A stretch of 64,000 nucleotides of DNA, from positions 4,186,501 through 4,250,500 of the forward strand of contig OZ004590.1 of NCBI GenBank assembly GCA_963924555.1, written 5' to 3'. This DNA is from Crambe crambe. Its lineage: Eukaryota; Porifera; Demospongiae; Poecilosclerida; Crambeidae. A model generated the notes under the pieces. That model was not told the DNA's origin, did no database searches, and worked only from the letters and a program-made list of their open reading frames with translations. Made by a program: the position numbers and the translations under genes. Positions 23,844 to 36,200 of the stretch are shown one piece after another (the stretch's first letter is position 1; each line of letters opens with the position of its first letter).

Positions 23844-26800
23844 CTATGCATTGTCATACACTCCTTCAGTATTAGGTGATGGAGTAACTTCATGAGGTGG
23901 TTGTGCTGCTGTGACTTGCCCATAAGCCATACATGCATTCATTTCCAATTTTTCACCACTATAATATTATGTAAACACAAAATTATAATAGATGATAATA
24001 TAGAAATCTGATATGTATAGGAATGCAGCTATTTCATAGGGTGCCCATTGCTCCAGCACTATTATATGGAATTGATTCAAAATGTTACTGCATCTCTAAT
24101 GGGGCATACATGCTTGTGGCTTTTTCTTTAATACCCCTCCTTGAATTTCTACAGCTCCATTATAAAAAAGAGATTAGTATATTAGAGAGTATTAATAACT
24201 TACCTTGTTGTTGAAGCTTCATAGATGTGTTCAGCATTATTCACTTTGTTGCATGCACAGAGTATTATGAACCAAATAGTGTTATTCAATATAAGAGTCA
24301 ATAGGATGGACACGACCACAGCTATGGCAATGTTTTCAGCTGTAACCACATGAACAGTAATCAGCTGACATAGGACTGAGAACCAATAAATATAGCTAGT
24401 TATACTCACCAGAATGATTACCAGATCTTCTAAGCAACAATTTGGATCTCTGTCCCATGACTCTCACATCTCCATACAACAAGGCAACAGCTGCCACATG
24501 AAACTGATAGTCCACATCACTCAATAAATTACCAATCACAACAGAATTCTGTGAACTGGGAAGAGTAAAAAATTGCTCATTCCTCCTACTCCCACTAGCA
24601 CTGTAGTAAACTGTGTAGTTGGTTATCTCCATGATGTCAATACTGTCCCATGACACTCGAAATAAAGTAGAACTTAATTCCTCCACCCGAACATTCATCA
24701 CAACAGCTGCAATTTTTAGCTATTACTGTATGCATAGCTAATAAAGGAAGAACTCACGTGGTTCACTAAGTGTGACTGTATTCAAGGAAGCAGCTTCTCC
24801 TTGTCCTACACTAGTGTAGGCTCTGACTGAAACAAACACTCTAGTACCTGGAGTCAGTCTTGGGATAGTGAATATAGTGTTTGAAATTGTGTTGTTAAAC
24901 ATGACAGGAGCACTATCATTCACTGTGTAGGAGATCTCATAATGTAAAATGACTCCATAAGGATTCTGAGGGGCACTCCACATAATGTCTATGGAGGTGA
25001 ACTTAGTTTTATTTCCTAAATTTGATACAGGACCTGGGGCTACAAAAAAAAAAATGCTAGCTATGATGAATGCCATGCAGCCTTACTATCTTCAACTGTC
25101 TGGATTGTGATGAGATCAGAGAAAGGTCCTGTGCCAATGCTATTGACACCAGCTACTTGGAAGGTGTAGTTAGTGAAAGGAGTGAGTCCACTGGCAGTGA
25201 ATCTCCTTTCATTCACCATCAGCACACCAGGAATTACACTTCCTCCCAATGATGAGAATTCCACAGTGTAATTAGTGATCATCCCATTACGTTCATTGCA
25301 CTCAATCTCATTCCAGGACACGTTGACACTTTTAGAAGTTACTGAGGAAGTAATTCCTTGAGGAGATCCAGTGGGAACTTATACATTATAAGCCAATTAA
25401 TACAAAATATATATATTGAGTCTGACATACTGTACCAGTTGAGGTTGTGGTGAATTCATGAGGAGTTGATGTCTTAGACATACCAAATGCTCTGGCAGTG
25501 ACTGTGACAGTGTAGATACTGAATTCCTGGAGGTTAGTGAAACTCATTGAGGTAGTGGTGATGGTCATTTGTCTGCTGTCTGTAATTGTTGGACACAATT
25601 GTCGGTTGTTGCCAGTCAGTCGTTGCAGGGAAATGGTATAGTCATCTGCTGCTAGACTACCTTCAGACTGGGACCAGGTAATGGTGACTGATGTGGCAGT
25701 TATTGATGATGATGTGATAGTTGGTGCTGGGAAGTCTGTATAATAATGTACCACTATGAAAAGTGCTGAATATGCAAGAGTATAACACAAAGTACCTTTC
25801 ACAGTGACCTCCACTGGTCCCACTATCTCACTAGGATAGTGCTGGGAAAGGGCCCTCATACAAATACTTCGCACACCTGGCTGTAGTGTTATGGTGTATG
25901 AAGTTGCAGAGAAAACAACATCAATACCAGCACTGATCATGGAGTCAATTGTTATCCGGTACCCCATACTAGGTGGAGGGGATGGTGCATTCCAGGAAAC
26001 TAACACACTTCTGACTCCATTCTGTCTGACAATAAGGTTAGTCGGAGCTGCTAGGGCACCTGCATGACCAAATAAATTAGCTAACTACAACAGACCATTC
26101 ATTCTGTAATAACAATAATACATATTACATTGATGACTGCTTCACCACACCAACATTATGAATCATTTGGATTTGACTCACATATAGTACAGACAAAGTT
26201 CACCAGATTTAGATGATGTGTGTAATATTATATACGTAACTTCACCTTTATCTCTGACATGTATAAAGACTCTTCCTTATCATACATAAATAATTAAAAT
26301 AACCTTCTATACTGATATTGGAGGTGAGAGTGTTGGGTGTGGCTCTATTGGAGACAGAGTATTGGTACATTCCAGGTAGCTTCCCAGTCACTGTCAATGT
26401 GCTCCGATAGCGACTATTGCTATATGCATGTGGGTCAGTTACATTATTTACTCCAATGGAAATGCTGAATGAGTCATTATTAGTGATGGGTGCACCTTTC
26501 TTGTCCAAGTGTAAGTTTCAGGAGGACTTCCTTCAGTATCACCAACCAGAGTGAAGGATGGGGAGGCAGCCATAAATGAAGATGATGTGATACTTACTCC
26601 AGTTATTCTAACAATACCATGTTCTGGAGAAAAATCATTTCAGAGAATGCACATAATTATGTGGATTATACTCAACTAAAATGGATATTATTTTAATTTT
26701 ATAGTCATCCTCTTTGCGTCTAAATCCATTTTCATGATTTGTTAGCTAATCAGATTCATCTTCTTAGCAGGCTGTTAACTTCATGATCCTTTCACATAGC

Positions 26801-29019
26801 TACAACAATCAAAATACCACATATTGTGCTTTTACCATAGTTATACACACAGTTTCCTTCGAACGACTTTTCATACTATGTCAGTCATTTTAAAACTAAA
26901 ATGACATCATTTGCACGTGCGTCTGTCACAATCATGTGCGTGTGCAAGCCATATACCGTACCCAGTGAGCTATTAGCTAAAACAATACAGTAAGTAAACT
27001 AAAGGTCATTAATAAAAATATCAACTAAAACATGAGTTGATACAGTAAGTAAAGGTCATATAAAAAGTAAACAAACAAGTGAAGGGAAAATGTTTATGCT
27101 AAATAAAAAGGCCGATTTTAGGCTATGTAGGGTTAGTCTGTACTTTTACCTATAGCAGTTTCTGTGAACAAACATCAATATTATGCTGCCTTCAATAATG
27201 ATCCCTACATCACTGCCTAAACCAAGCAGAACACTTTTCACTGACATGAACAATTAAAGCAGCTTGGTTTTGATATTGATTATTATTGAAGGCAGCGTAA
27301 TTTTTGATCTGCTATATGTAGGTAAAAGAACAGACTAACCCTACATAGCCTTTTTATGTAGCATAACCCTTTACTTGTTTTATGAGCCTGACTGGGAAGG
27401 GAAAGGGTTCAACAATTGGGAGATTTTGAATGACTTGTTGATGCAATGAGTACTGTAGGTCATGGAACATTAAATTTAGATGCTGCAAGCTAATCTTGTC
27501 AGTTGAAGTATAAAGACAAATTAACTCACCCATAGCACCACCTCTTTGATAAAATCCCACATGAACTGCTGTTGAAATATCACCATTCTGTCGACAAGCA
27601 AATAATCCATTAAAATAACTAAATCCAGAAACATCCACATCATTTGCACTTCTTCCATCATTGACGATTTGGGCTGTGGTGCCTCCCCTTGGTATTATCT
27701 GGTAAATGAGCCTCCCAGGTACATTATAATCAATGTGTTTTAAGCTATCTCCTGACCACCAAGCAATAGGGCCAACTGTAGAGCTGCAGAGCAGACCACC
27801 AAGACCATTAGGATTACTGAGTGTTGGTGGAGGTGAATACATAACAGTTTGAACTTCATCATGGTATATCAGTGTTGGAATGCCTGTGATGTTATTTCCT
27901 CTCCAAGTAACAGTCACTGCATATAGAGAGAATTCAGTGACCGACTCTCAGATCATGACTCATTTGAATTGTATTGAGTGCAGTAGCAACTGGATAACAA
28001 TGGCAGATAGGTGTTTAATCATGTTGCTGGACCAGCATCTAGCTATATGCATGTGTGTGGAACTAGATTTCAATATATTGGATAGGTGTGGTTTTGAGTG
28101 TTTGTAATTGCATATTATGGTGGCTGACAGGGGACATTGAAATACGACTTATTTTATTTCCGAACTTGATGTTTGTCACAACTCAAATTTTACAAACCAA
28201 CTGTTTATCAAACACCTAACCAGTAGACAATCTCCATTATGAAAAACCTATACTTGAGTCCACACTGCACTCTATTAATGTGAGTAGACAATTCAATTGC
28301 ATAAACAATCACCTCATGCACAATGTAGTACACGTACAGTTTTAATGGTTGCTGTTACTGTTACTGTTGTGTGATTACTTCTTTCATAACTGGCTGAAGT
28401 TTGTCTAAACTTCACATGAAGAGATCTGTGATAAACTAGAACCATGTAGCTAATTTTATGAAAGCAATTGTAGTTATAGCTAGTCATGATGTTGCACTGT
28501 AAAAAACAGAAGAGAATTATGCACACTAAAATGTCCCAATACACACACTATAATAGGTGTGCAATGCACACTAAATAGTCAGGGTTGTAACATGCTCTTA
28601 AAAAGTGTGGAGGCCCTAGGGGTAGCTGATCACACAGCCATAGGCCACAGCATAGGGGAGGGATGTGTCCCCTCCCTTGTGCAAACCAGGTAGCTTACAT
28701 TGTACCACAACTCCATGCATGCACACACACTCTTAGCGATGAAGTAGTTCTGGTAATAATTTTGACAATGTGACAGTGCTGACGTAATTAGCTATTTGTG
28801 GCCAAAAAACAGGAAAAATTGTCTGCATAAAATCCCTGTACCTAGTTAGCTAGCTTGGTGTATTATTACTGAACATAATCTCTATCAGACTAACTATACA
28901 CAGGGTTTTTTTTCTTCTTTTTAACTAGAAATTTATAGTAACTCACATGGTTGACTTTGTACAGGCACTAGAAGAATCAGTAATGTCAGCATTACTATAA
29001 ACATAATCAGTTTCTGCAT
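23844..29019 (-). CDS. Gene C: Ig2-FN3x5 receptor with one-base frameshift in Ig exon
   Basis: Exons in coding order: signal 28947-29019 (24 residues, MQKLIMFIVM start); NIg 27530-27916; Ig 26304-26623; FN1 25796-26059; FN2 25436-25735; FN3 25087-25377; FN4 24758-25039; FN5 24410-24706; fused transmembrane plus tail 24204-24339; tail/stop 23844-23958. The Ig exon is 320 nt where A has 321; one A is missing near 26496, so WTRNG shifts frame. All other exons are open, so this is a young pseudogene, a null allele or a sequencing error. The membrane exon runs directly into the first tail segment (CNKVNNAEHIYEAS), without the intron and HTKK residues of B and D, and lacks the CGR before the membrane. 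The tail motifs are MAYGQV and VYDNA. Upstream exons resemble gene A; the 3' half resembles gene E. Confidence 0.82.
27917..28946. other. Gene C intron 1
   Basis: Shows the pre-insertion state of gene A intron 1. A short inverted-repeat-poor sequence; no exon or element recognised. Confidence 0.5.
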
Positions 29020-29091
29020 CCTAGAACTGATAACTACACCTCACAACATAGAACTCAATCACTACAGTTATTATACACTGCTGAGTCAATA

Positions 29092-29104
29092 TGAACTTTG
29101 ACCT
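29092..29104 (-). promoter_or_regulatory. DR1-like element upstream of gene C start
   Basis: Same DR1 sequence, 73 bp upstream of the gene C ATG at 29019. Flanking bases (TATTGACTCAGCAG on the minus strand) are also shared with gene A. Confidence 0.45.
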
Positions 29105-29534
29105 TCTTATGTAAGATAGTAACCATAATTTTGCAAGCTTTCTTCAGCAGCAAAGTGCATGGTGCATATCTATATGACTTCTCTTCCCCAAGAGTATGCT
29201 AGTGATAGATGCCTATTATGGATCGAATATCATCATTACAGGGTTACATTGTAATGTGCTGGCTGAAGATTAGAATTAAGTCAGCATGCTGATGATCTGC
29301 AGCAATCATTAGTTAACAATATAGTTGTTAGTGGTGTTTGAGATTGAAGGAAATACCTCTTGAATTTGACTACTATAATACTATAGCTATTATGTGACTC
29401 TATAGTTAAATGACTGCAAATTTTACAGAGTACTAGCTAGTATGAAGAACAAAATTAACAATACATGCAGGGTCAAGACTTAGAGGAAGGACTTATAGCC
29501 ACAGGCTGTGGTTATGTCCACCCTCTAGCTATAA

Positions 29535-29775
29535 GTCTTGATATCAGCTATGGCGATTTCAGAAAAGAGATTTTCTCAAAGGCAGTTCAGACAACCCTCA
29601 CATCTCCATACAGCAAGCTGCCACTTGAAACTGATAGCTAGTCCACATCACTCATCAAAATTACCAATCACTAGAGTGAGCTATGAAACTGACAACAGTG
29701 AAAGACCGTTCATTCTCCTATAAAGTGTGTAGTTGGTTATCTTCAAGCTGTTAATTCTGTCCCATGATACTTTCT
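29535..29775 (-). pseudogene. Relic FN5 exon in the C/D spacer
   Basis: Eroded match to FN5, including the segment corresponding to TNYTVYY/ITEITN and the paralog strand with GDVRV deleted. It lies about 470 bp upstream of gene D's stop exon, the same relative place as the relics in the B/C and D/E spacers. Confidence 0.55.
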
Positions 29776-30240
29776 CAGGGGAGACAAGTCACTCCACCAT
29801 TTCAACAACAAATCTGGATGAGATAGGCTATGCATGCATCATGCTGTTAATTCTACAGTCTACCCATTATGGAGCTTAATTCTTTCTTTGCACTGGGTGT
29901 TAACATGCACAGTGTCAATGGATATAGGACTATAGTGCATGGTTATATATAGGATAGCTTGAAACATAGATACGTATTTAGATTCATGGTGGCTACTGTA
30001 CTTTTTGAATCGTCTAAGCTATTAGAAATAAGTCCAGTTCTGAAATGCCATAGCAGACTTCTAACCTTCAGCCATGCATGCAGTGTTACCCAATCCAGGC
30101 CCATTCAAAGTTATCATTCAATATTCATGTGTAGAAAATTCAGAATAAAATTAAACTAACAACATAACAGCTAATGGTAAATGTATTCACACCAGTTGGC
30201 TAATAACTACTACATAATAATGACTGACTAGGATCTTAAA

Positions 30241-33200
30241 CTATGCATTGTCATACACTCCTTCAGAATTAGCTGATAGAGGAACTTCATGAGGTGCTGT
30301 GACTTGCCCGTAGGCCATACATGCATTCATTTCCAATTTTTCACCACTATAATAAATAGAAATCTGATAACTGAAAGAAAATTTGAATGCAGTAAAATTC
30401 TATCTCATTCTGCTAACATCTTATGAATTATTATTTGACCTTGTTATTGCACTTGCATAGATGTGTTCTGCCTTATTCACTTCCCTAAATGTGAAGTTAT
30501 AAGCTATTATCAATATGATTCATGCATGGAGGCATATACTCACTTTTTCTTGGTGTGTTTATTGCATATATAGAGTATTATGAACCAAATAGTGTTATTC
30601 AATACAAGAATAAAAAGGATGGACACAACCACAGCTATGGCGATGTCTCTTCCACATGTTTCAGCTGTAAACACATGAACAGTTATAGCTCTATAAACAA
30701 CAGAGAAACAGTTACTCACCAGAAAGACAAAATTTTCTAAATGACATTTCAAATCTCTGTCCCTTGACTCTCACATTTCCATACAACAAGGCAACAGCTG
30801 CCACTTGAAACTGATATTCCACATTACTCAACAAATCATCAATCATGACAGAGTTCTGAAAACTGGAAACAGTAATAGACTGTTCATTCCTCCTACTCCC
30901 GGTAGCACTGTAGTAAACTGTGTAGTTGGTTATCTCCGTGATGTCAATTCTGTCCCATGACACTCGAACTGAAGTAGAAGTCAATTCCTCCACTCGAACA
31001 TTCATCACAACAGCTACAAAAATTATGTATAACATAGGCTCAAGACAAATTTAAAGTGCCTCAGCCACCTATATGTATCATAGCTAGCTATTGTAAAGGA
31101 ACTCACGTGGTTCACTAAGTGTGACTGTATTCAAAGAAATAGCTTCTCCTTGTCCTACACTAGTGTAAGCTCTGACTGAAACAAACACTCTAGTCCCTGG
31201 AGTCAGTCTTGGGATAGTGAATATAGTGTTTGAAATTGTGATGTTGAACATGATAGGAGTACTATCATTCACTGTGTAGGAGATCTCATAACGTAAAATG
31301 ACTCCGTTAGGATTCTGAGGAGCACTCCACATAATGTCTATGGAGGTGAACTTTGTTTTATTTCCTAAATTTGATACAGGACCTGGGGCTACAAAAAAAA
31401 ACAATACTTGCTAGCTATGATGAATGTCATGCAGCCTTACTATCTTCAGCTGTCTGAATAGTAATGAGATCAGAGAAAGGTCCTGCACCAATCCTATTGA
31501 CACCAGCTACTCGGAAGGTGTAGTTAGTGAAAGGAGTGAGTCCACTGGCAATGAATCTCCTTTCATTCACCATCAGCACACCAGGAATTCCACTTCCTCC
31601 CAATGATGAGAATTCCACAGTGTAATTAGTGATCATCCCATTACGTTCAATGCACTCAATCTCATTCCAGGACACACTAACACTTCTAGCAATCGCAGAA
31701 TATACATTCTGTGGAGATCCAGTGGGGACTACGAAAAGGAACAGCTCTTTATTCATTCATTTTAATGATTATTAATGTTGTTTTTGCTAAGAAATAAATA
31801 AAGTATACATTCTGCTGACACTATTTCAAGAGCTTTGAGCTATTGGGTCATACCTGTTGAGGTTGTGATGAATTCATGAGGAGTTGATGTCCTCGATACA
31901 CCAAATGCTCTGGCAGTGACTGTGACAGTGTAGATACTGAATTCCTGGAGGTTAGTGAAACTCGTAGAGGTAGTGGTGATGGTCATTTGTCTGCTGTCTG
32001 TAATTGTTGGACACAATTGTCGGTTGCTGCCAGTCAGTCGCTGCAGGGAAATGGTGTAGTCATCTGCTGCTAGACTCCCCTCAGGCTGGGACCAGGTAAT
32101 GGTGACTGATGTGGCAGTTATTGATGATGATGTGATAGTTGGTGCTGGGAAGTCTGTATAATAATGTACCACAATAAAAAGTGCAAAAATATACACTAAA
32201 AGTACCTTTCACAGTGACCTCCACTGGTCCCACTATCTCACTAGGATAGTGCTGGGAATGGGCCCTCATACGAATACTGTGCACACCTGGCTGTAGTGAT
32301 ATGGTGTGTGAAGTTGTAGAGGAAGCAACATCAAGACCAGCACTGAAATCTGTTGAGTCAATTGTTATCCGGTACCCCATACTAGGTGGAGGGGATGGTG
32401 CAGTCCAGGAGACTAATGCAGTACCTATCCCATTCTGTCTGACCATAAGGTTAGTAGGAGTACTTCCTGTGGATAAATTTTTCATCAGGAGTAATTATAA
32501 TGATTGGCTCCTAATTAATTAATTGGCTCCAATCCCATTCTGTCTGACCATGAGGTTAGTAGGAGCTGCAGGGGCTGTTTGTGAGGAGCAGATAATGACT
32601 TTTGTATATCAGAGAGTACGAAAGTACTCTCTAAGTAGGGATGGCACAGATGCTCCATTGGAGTAGTACTTAATATTTTCTTTCATAACTTCAGAATACG
32701 TACCTCCTGCATTCAGCAACTCCTAACTTGAAGACAGAACACCTTCAATGTGCTAGGACTCAAATATGAAGAGCAGAGAACAAAGCAGTATCATTTTATA
32801 GCGACTTCAAAAATCGCCGTTTTCATCTGGTCATTCGTCATCATCATCCTCATCATCATCATCATCATCAAACAACTTATTTTCAGACATGGTTCATTCA
32901 AATGCAATAATTCCTATACCAATCTACTCAGAAATGACTGCGCTATAATCCTTTACCTTTATGTTCAAAAATAGCACGTCATTTTCCAACTTGTTAGCTT
33001 TCAACCTACAATGAGGCAGACATTATTATGCCCCACCCCGTACACGTGATTCTTGGACCTTGACCTCGCAACTGACTAGTGAATCTGTCATTAGCTTTCT
33101 CGGTCTCTCAATGCTCAGAGCGTTAAACCCTAGGCACTAGTCTGGTTATGAATCAACCCTTGATGCAACAGTATATCAGGTACAAGGCCTTAAAAATTAT

Positions 33201-36200
33201 ATACAAAATTAGGTCAATGGAACTCTTCTGGATCAGATTCATTTCGGCTCATACAATATTATGATGAAATCTGCAATAAACTACATAGCTACAACACATG
33301 AACTTTAACTTTTGATAGCATCCAGTTGCCTGTGATAAAATAATAGAGCATTACATCAAAAAAGATAATGAAAAAGTAAAGATTTATTTTAAACAAAAAA
33401 AGAGAAGTAGGGATGGCTGTATACGGTTCAAAAAAGTTCAGCAACAAGAGAGTGAACTTCAGTCAAGTAACCCCTTACCCATCACCAACTACGAGGTAAC
33501 TATTCCTACTTTATTCCTTTAAATTATATCTCGTCGTGGGAGTGAAGTAGGAATATTTGGCCGTAGTTGGTGGGTTACTTGATTGAAGTTCACTCTCTTG
33601 TTGCTGAACTTTTTTGAACTGTACACAGCCATCCCTACTTCTCTTTTTTATTTAGAATAAATATTTTTTTCCTTTATACCATTACCTTCAATATTGATAT
33701 TGGAGGTGAGAGTGTTGGGTGTGGCTCTATTGGAAACAGAGTACTGGTACACTCCTGGTAGCCTCCCAGTCACAGTCAGTGTGCTCCGATAGCGACTATC
33801 GTCATATGCACTTGGGTCAGTTACACCATTTACTCCAATGGAAATGCTATATGAGCCACCATTAGTGATGGGTGCACCATTTCTTGTCCAAGTGTAAGTT
33901 TCAGGAGGACCTCCTTCAGTATCACCAGCCAGAGTGAAGGATGGGGAGGCAGCCATAAATGAAGATGATGTGATACTACTTAGTCCAGTTATTCTAACAA
34001 CACCACGTACTGGAGATATATATAAAGAAGAGCATGTATTTCATATATAAGTTAAACCTCAGTTCACAATGGTATTATGTCAAGTACATTAAAATCTGAA
34101 AATTTGCATGGCCACAAACCTAAAGCTGAGTACATAGTAAATAAATTAAACATAAACACTACGTTTTCTGTTTGTTGTGATATTTTGGCATGCATAAGGA
34201 AGAAGTGGGGAAAACCTGGACTTTTTTCAGCTAATGAACTGAATTTAGAGAATTATACTCTAGTGTAGATAACATTGAAATGTGTTGGGCTTAATTGTTT
34301 ACGCAGGCTTGTCCCAATTAATATTCCCCTGAACGAGCCTTAGCACAACTAGTAACCATGGATACTTAGTACAAGAATTATAGTAAGATCCACTTTTACC
34401 ACTCCCAGTATTGCATGCCCATACAACAAATAATTGGCAGGCAAAGTGAGGGCCACTACTATAATATGTTCTTCCTGTCCCATCCAGTGGGATATAATGA
34501 CATCATCAGTTAAAGCTTCGCACAAAAAAATGTTGGTAAAATCTTGTGTTGATACCATCTTGTTGTTTGTATTTGTTCATATCCAAAGATATCTAGGAAG
34601 GACTGTCCAATCAGGAAAGTGTATAGCATTTGCATGTTGCCTTATGGCAGGTCATTATGATAGATAAACTCCAGCCTCCTATGAGAGTAAATATACTCAG
34701 TGGGATAATGTGTTTCATTAATAGCTTATTCATCGTAATTATGTCCCCCATTTTGATTATTGCTGTAGTGTTGATGTAGCTTCAATCTTGTCAGGTCATC
34801 CTCATCAAACTCATTCACACCTTTATTCACACTCATATGTATTGAAATTCATTAATTTAGTAGTAGTCCTGCTTGCACCAGTTACCATGGGAAGTTTGGG
34901 GACCTAACTAGTCAGGGATATAGAACCTGCCACATTATGATGCTACCAATTGATCATAATAATATTGCCATACATAGGGTACATGTGGTGTACCAAGTTT
35001 TGCTGTGGACACAAATTAACTCACCTCTCCTACCACCTCTTTGATAAAATCCCACAGGAACTGCTGTTGAAATATCACCATTCCGTCGACAAGTAAACAA
35101 TCCGTTAAAATATCGATATTCAGAAACATCCAAATCATTTGCATTTCTCCCATCATTGACAATTTGGGTTGTGAGGTTTCCACTTGGTATTATCTGGTAG
35201 AGGTACCTCTGTAAATTTGTATCAATTATATTTGTTGAGCCATCTCCTGGATGCCAAGCAATAGGGCCGACTGTAGAGCTGCAGAGTAGACCACGAGAAC
35301 CATTAGGATTACTGAGTGTTGGTGGAGGTGAATACATAACAGTTTCAACCTCATCATGATATATCAGTGTTGGTCTGTTTGTGATGTCATTTCCTCTCCA
35401 AGTAACAGTCACTGCATTATAGAGTGATTACTTTAAAGCTTTAATAATTAGAGTTGGAAGAGTTATTGTATATGAAGAAATATTTGGAGAGTATGCAATA
35501 CAGTGGAACCTCCGAATAATGAACACACTTGAGATCCAGCCTTTTGAGTATATAATTATAGTGAAACCTCTCTAAGCTGACCCTCCCAGAAGCGGACGAC
35601 TTCCATAAAATGGACAACCATCAAAGCACCGATTGAATTTACCATATTTAAAACCTCTGAGAAACGAACTGCCTTTGAACTCCGGACAATGGACAATCGG
35701 GATCAATATAAACCGCCTCCAAAAAGCAGGCATTAGGTCACACCCACAAGCCACTCATAGATTACATGCTAAATGAGTGCATGAATGAAGAGGTAGATGA
35801 ACATTATTGAGCTTTACCTGCTAGTGAAAACAAATCACCTCCTTTTAGGAAAGCACTTGAATGACTACTTTTCTAAAATGAATTAGAATTCATCATACAC
35901 TCATTTTTTTGCATGGGAACAGTAGCTACAAAGAAAGTATAAGCTCCATGCAAAACCTCCAGGATAAGGACAAAGTTCTTTTCCCCAAATGTCCTTTATT
36001 CAGAGGTTCCACTGTATATGTATACAATGGAATTGTTTGTCCTCTTCTTTATCAGAGCTTCACTGTATTCCTGCATAGTCCACTCAGGTCACACTACGTA
36101 TTAGCTATCTTGAAAGTAAATTGAAGTTTAATAGCTATAGTCCTCGTTGGAAAAAAACAACAACAGTTTTTTGAAAATATATACATTATTGGTTTACATT

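Larger units (their letters stand above)
29020..30240. other. Spacer between genes C and D
   Basis: Contains the gene C DR1 site, a short inverted repeat at about 29472-29560 and the relic FN5 at 29535-29775. No other gene seen. Confidence 0.5.
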
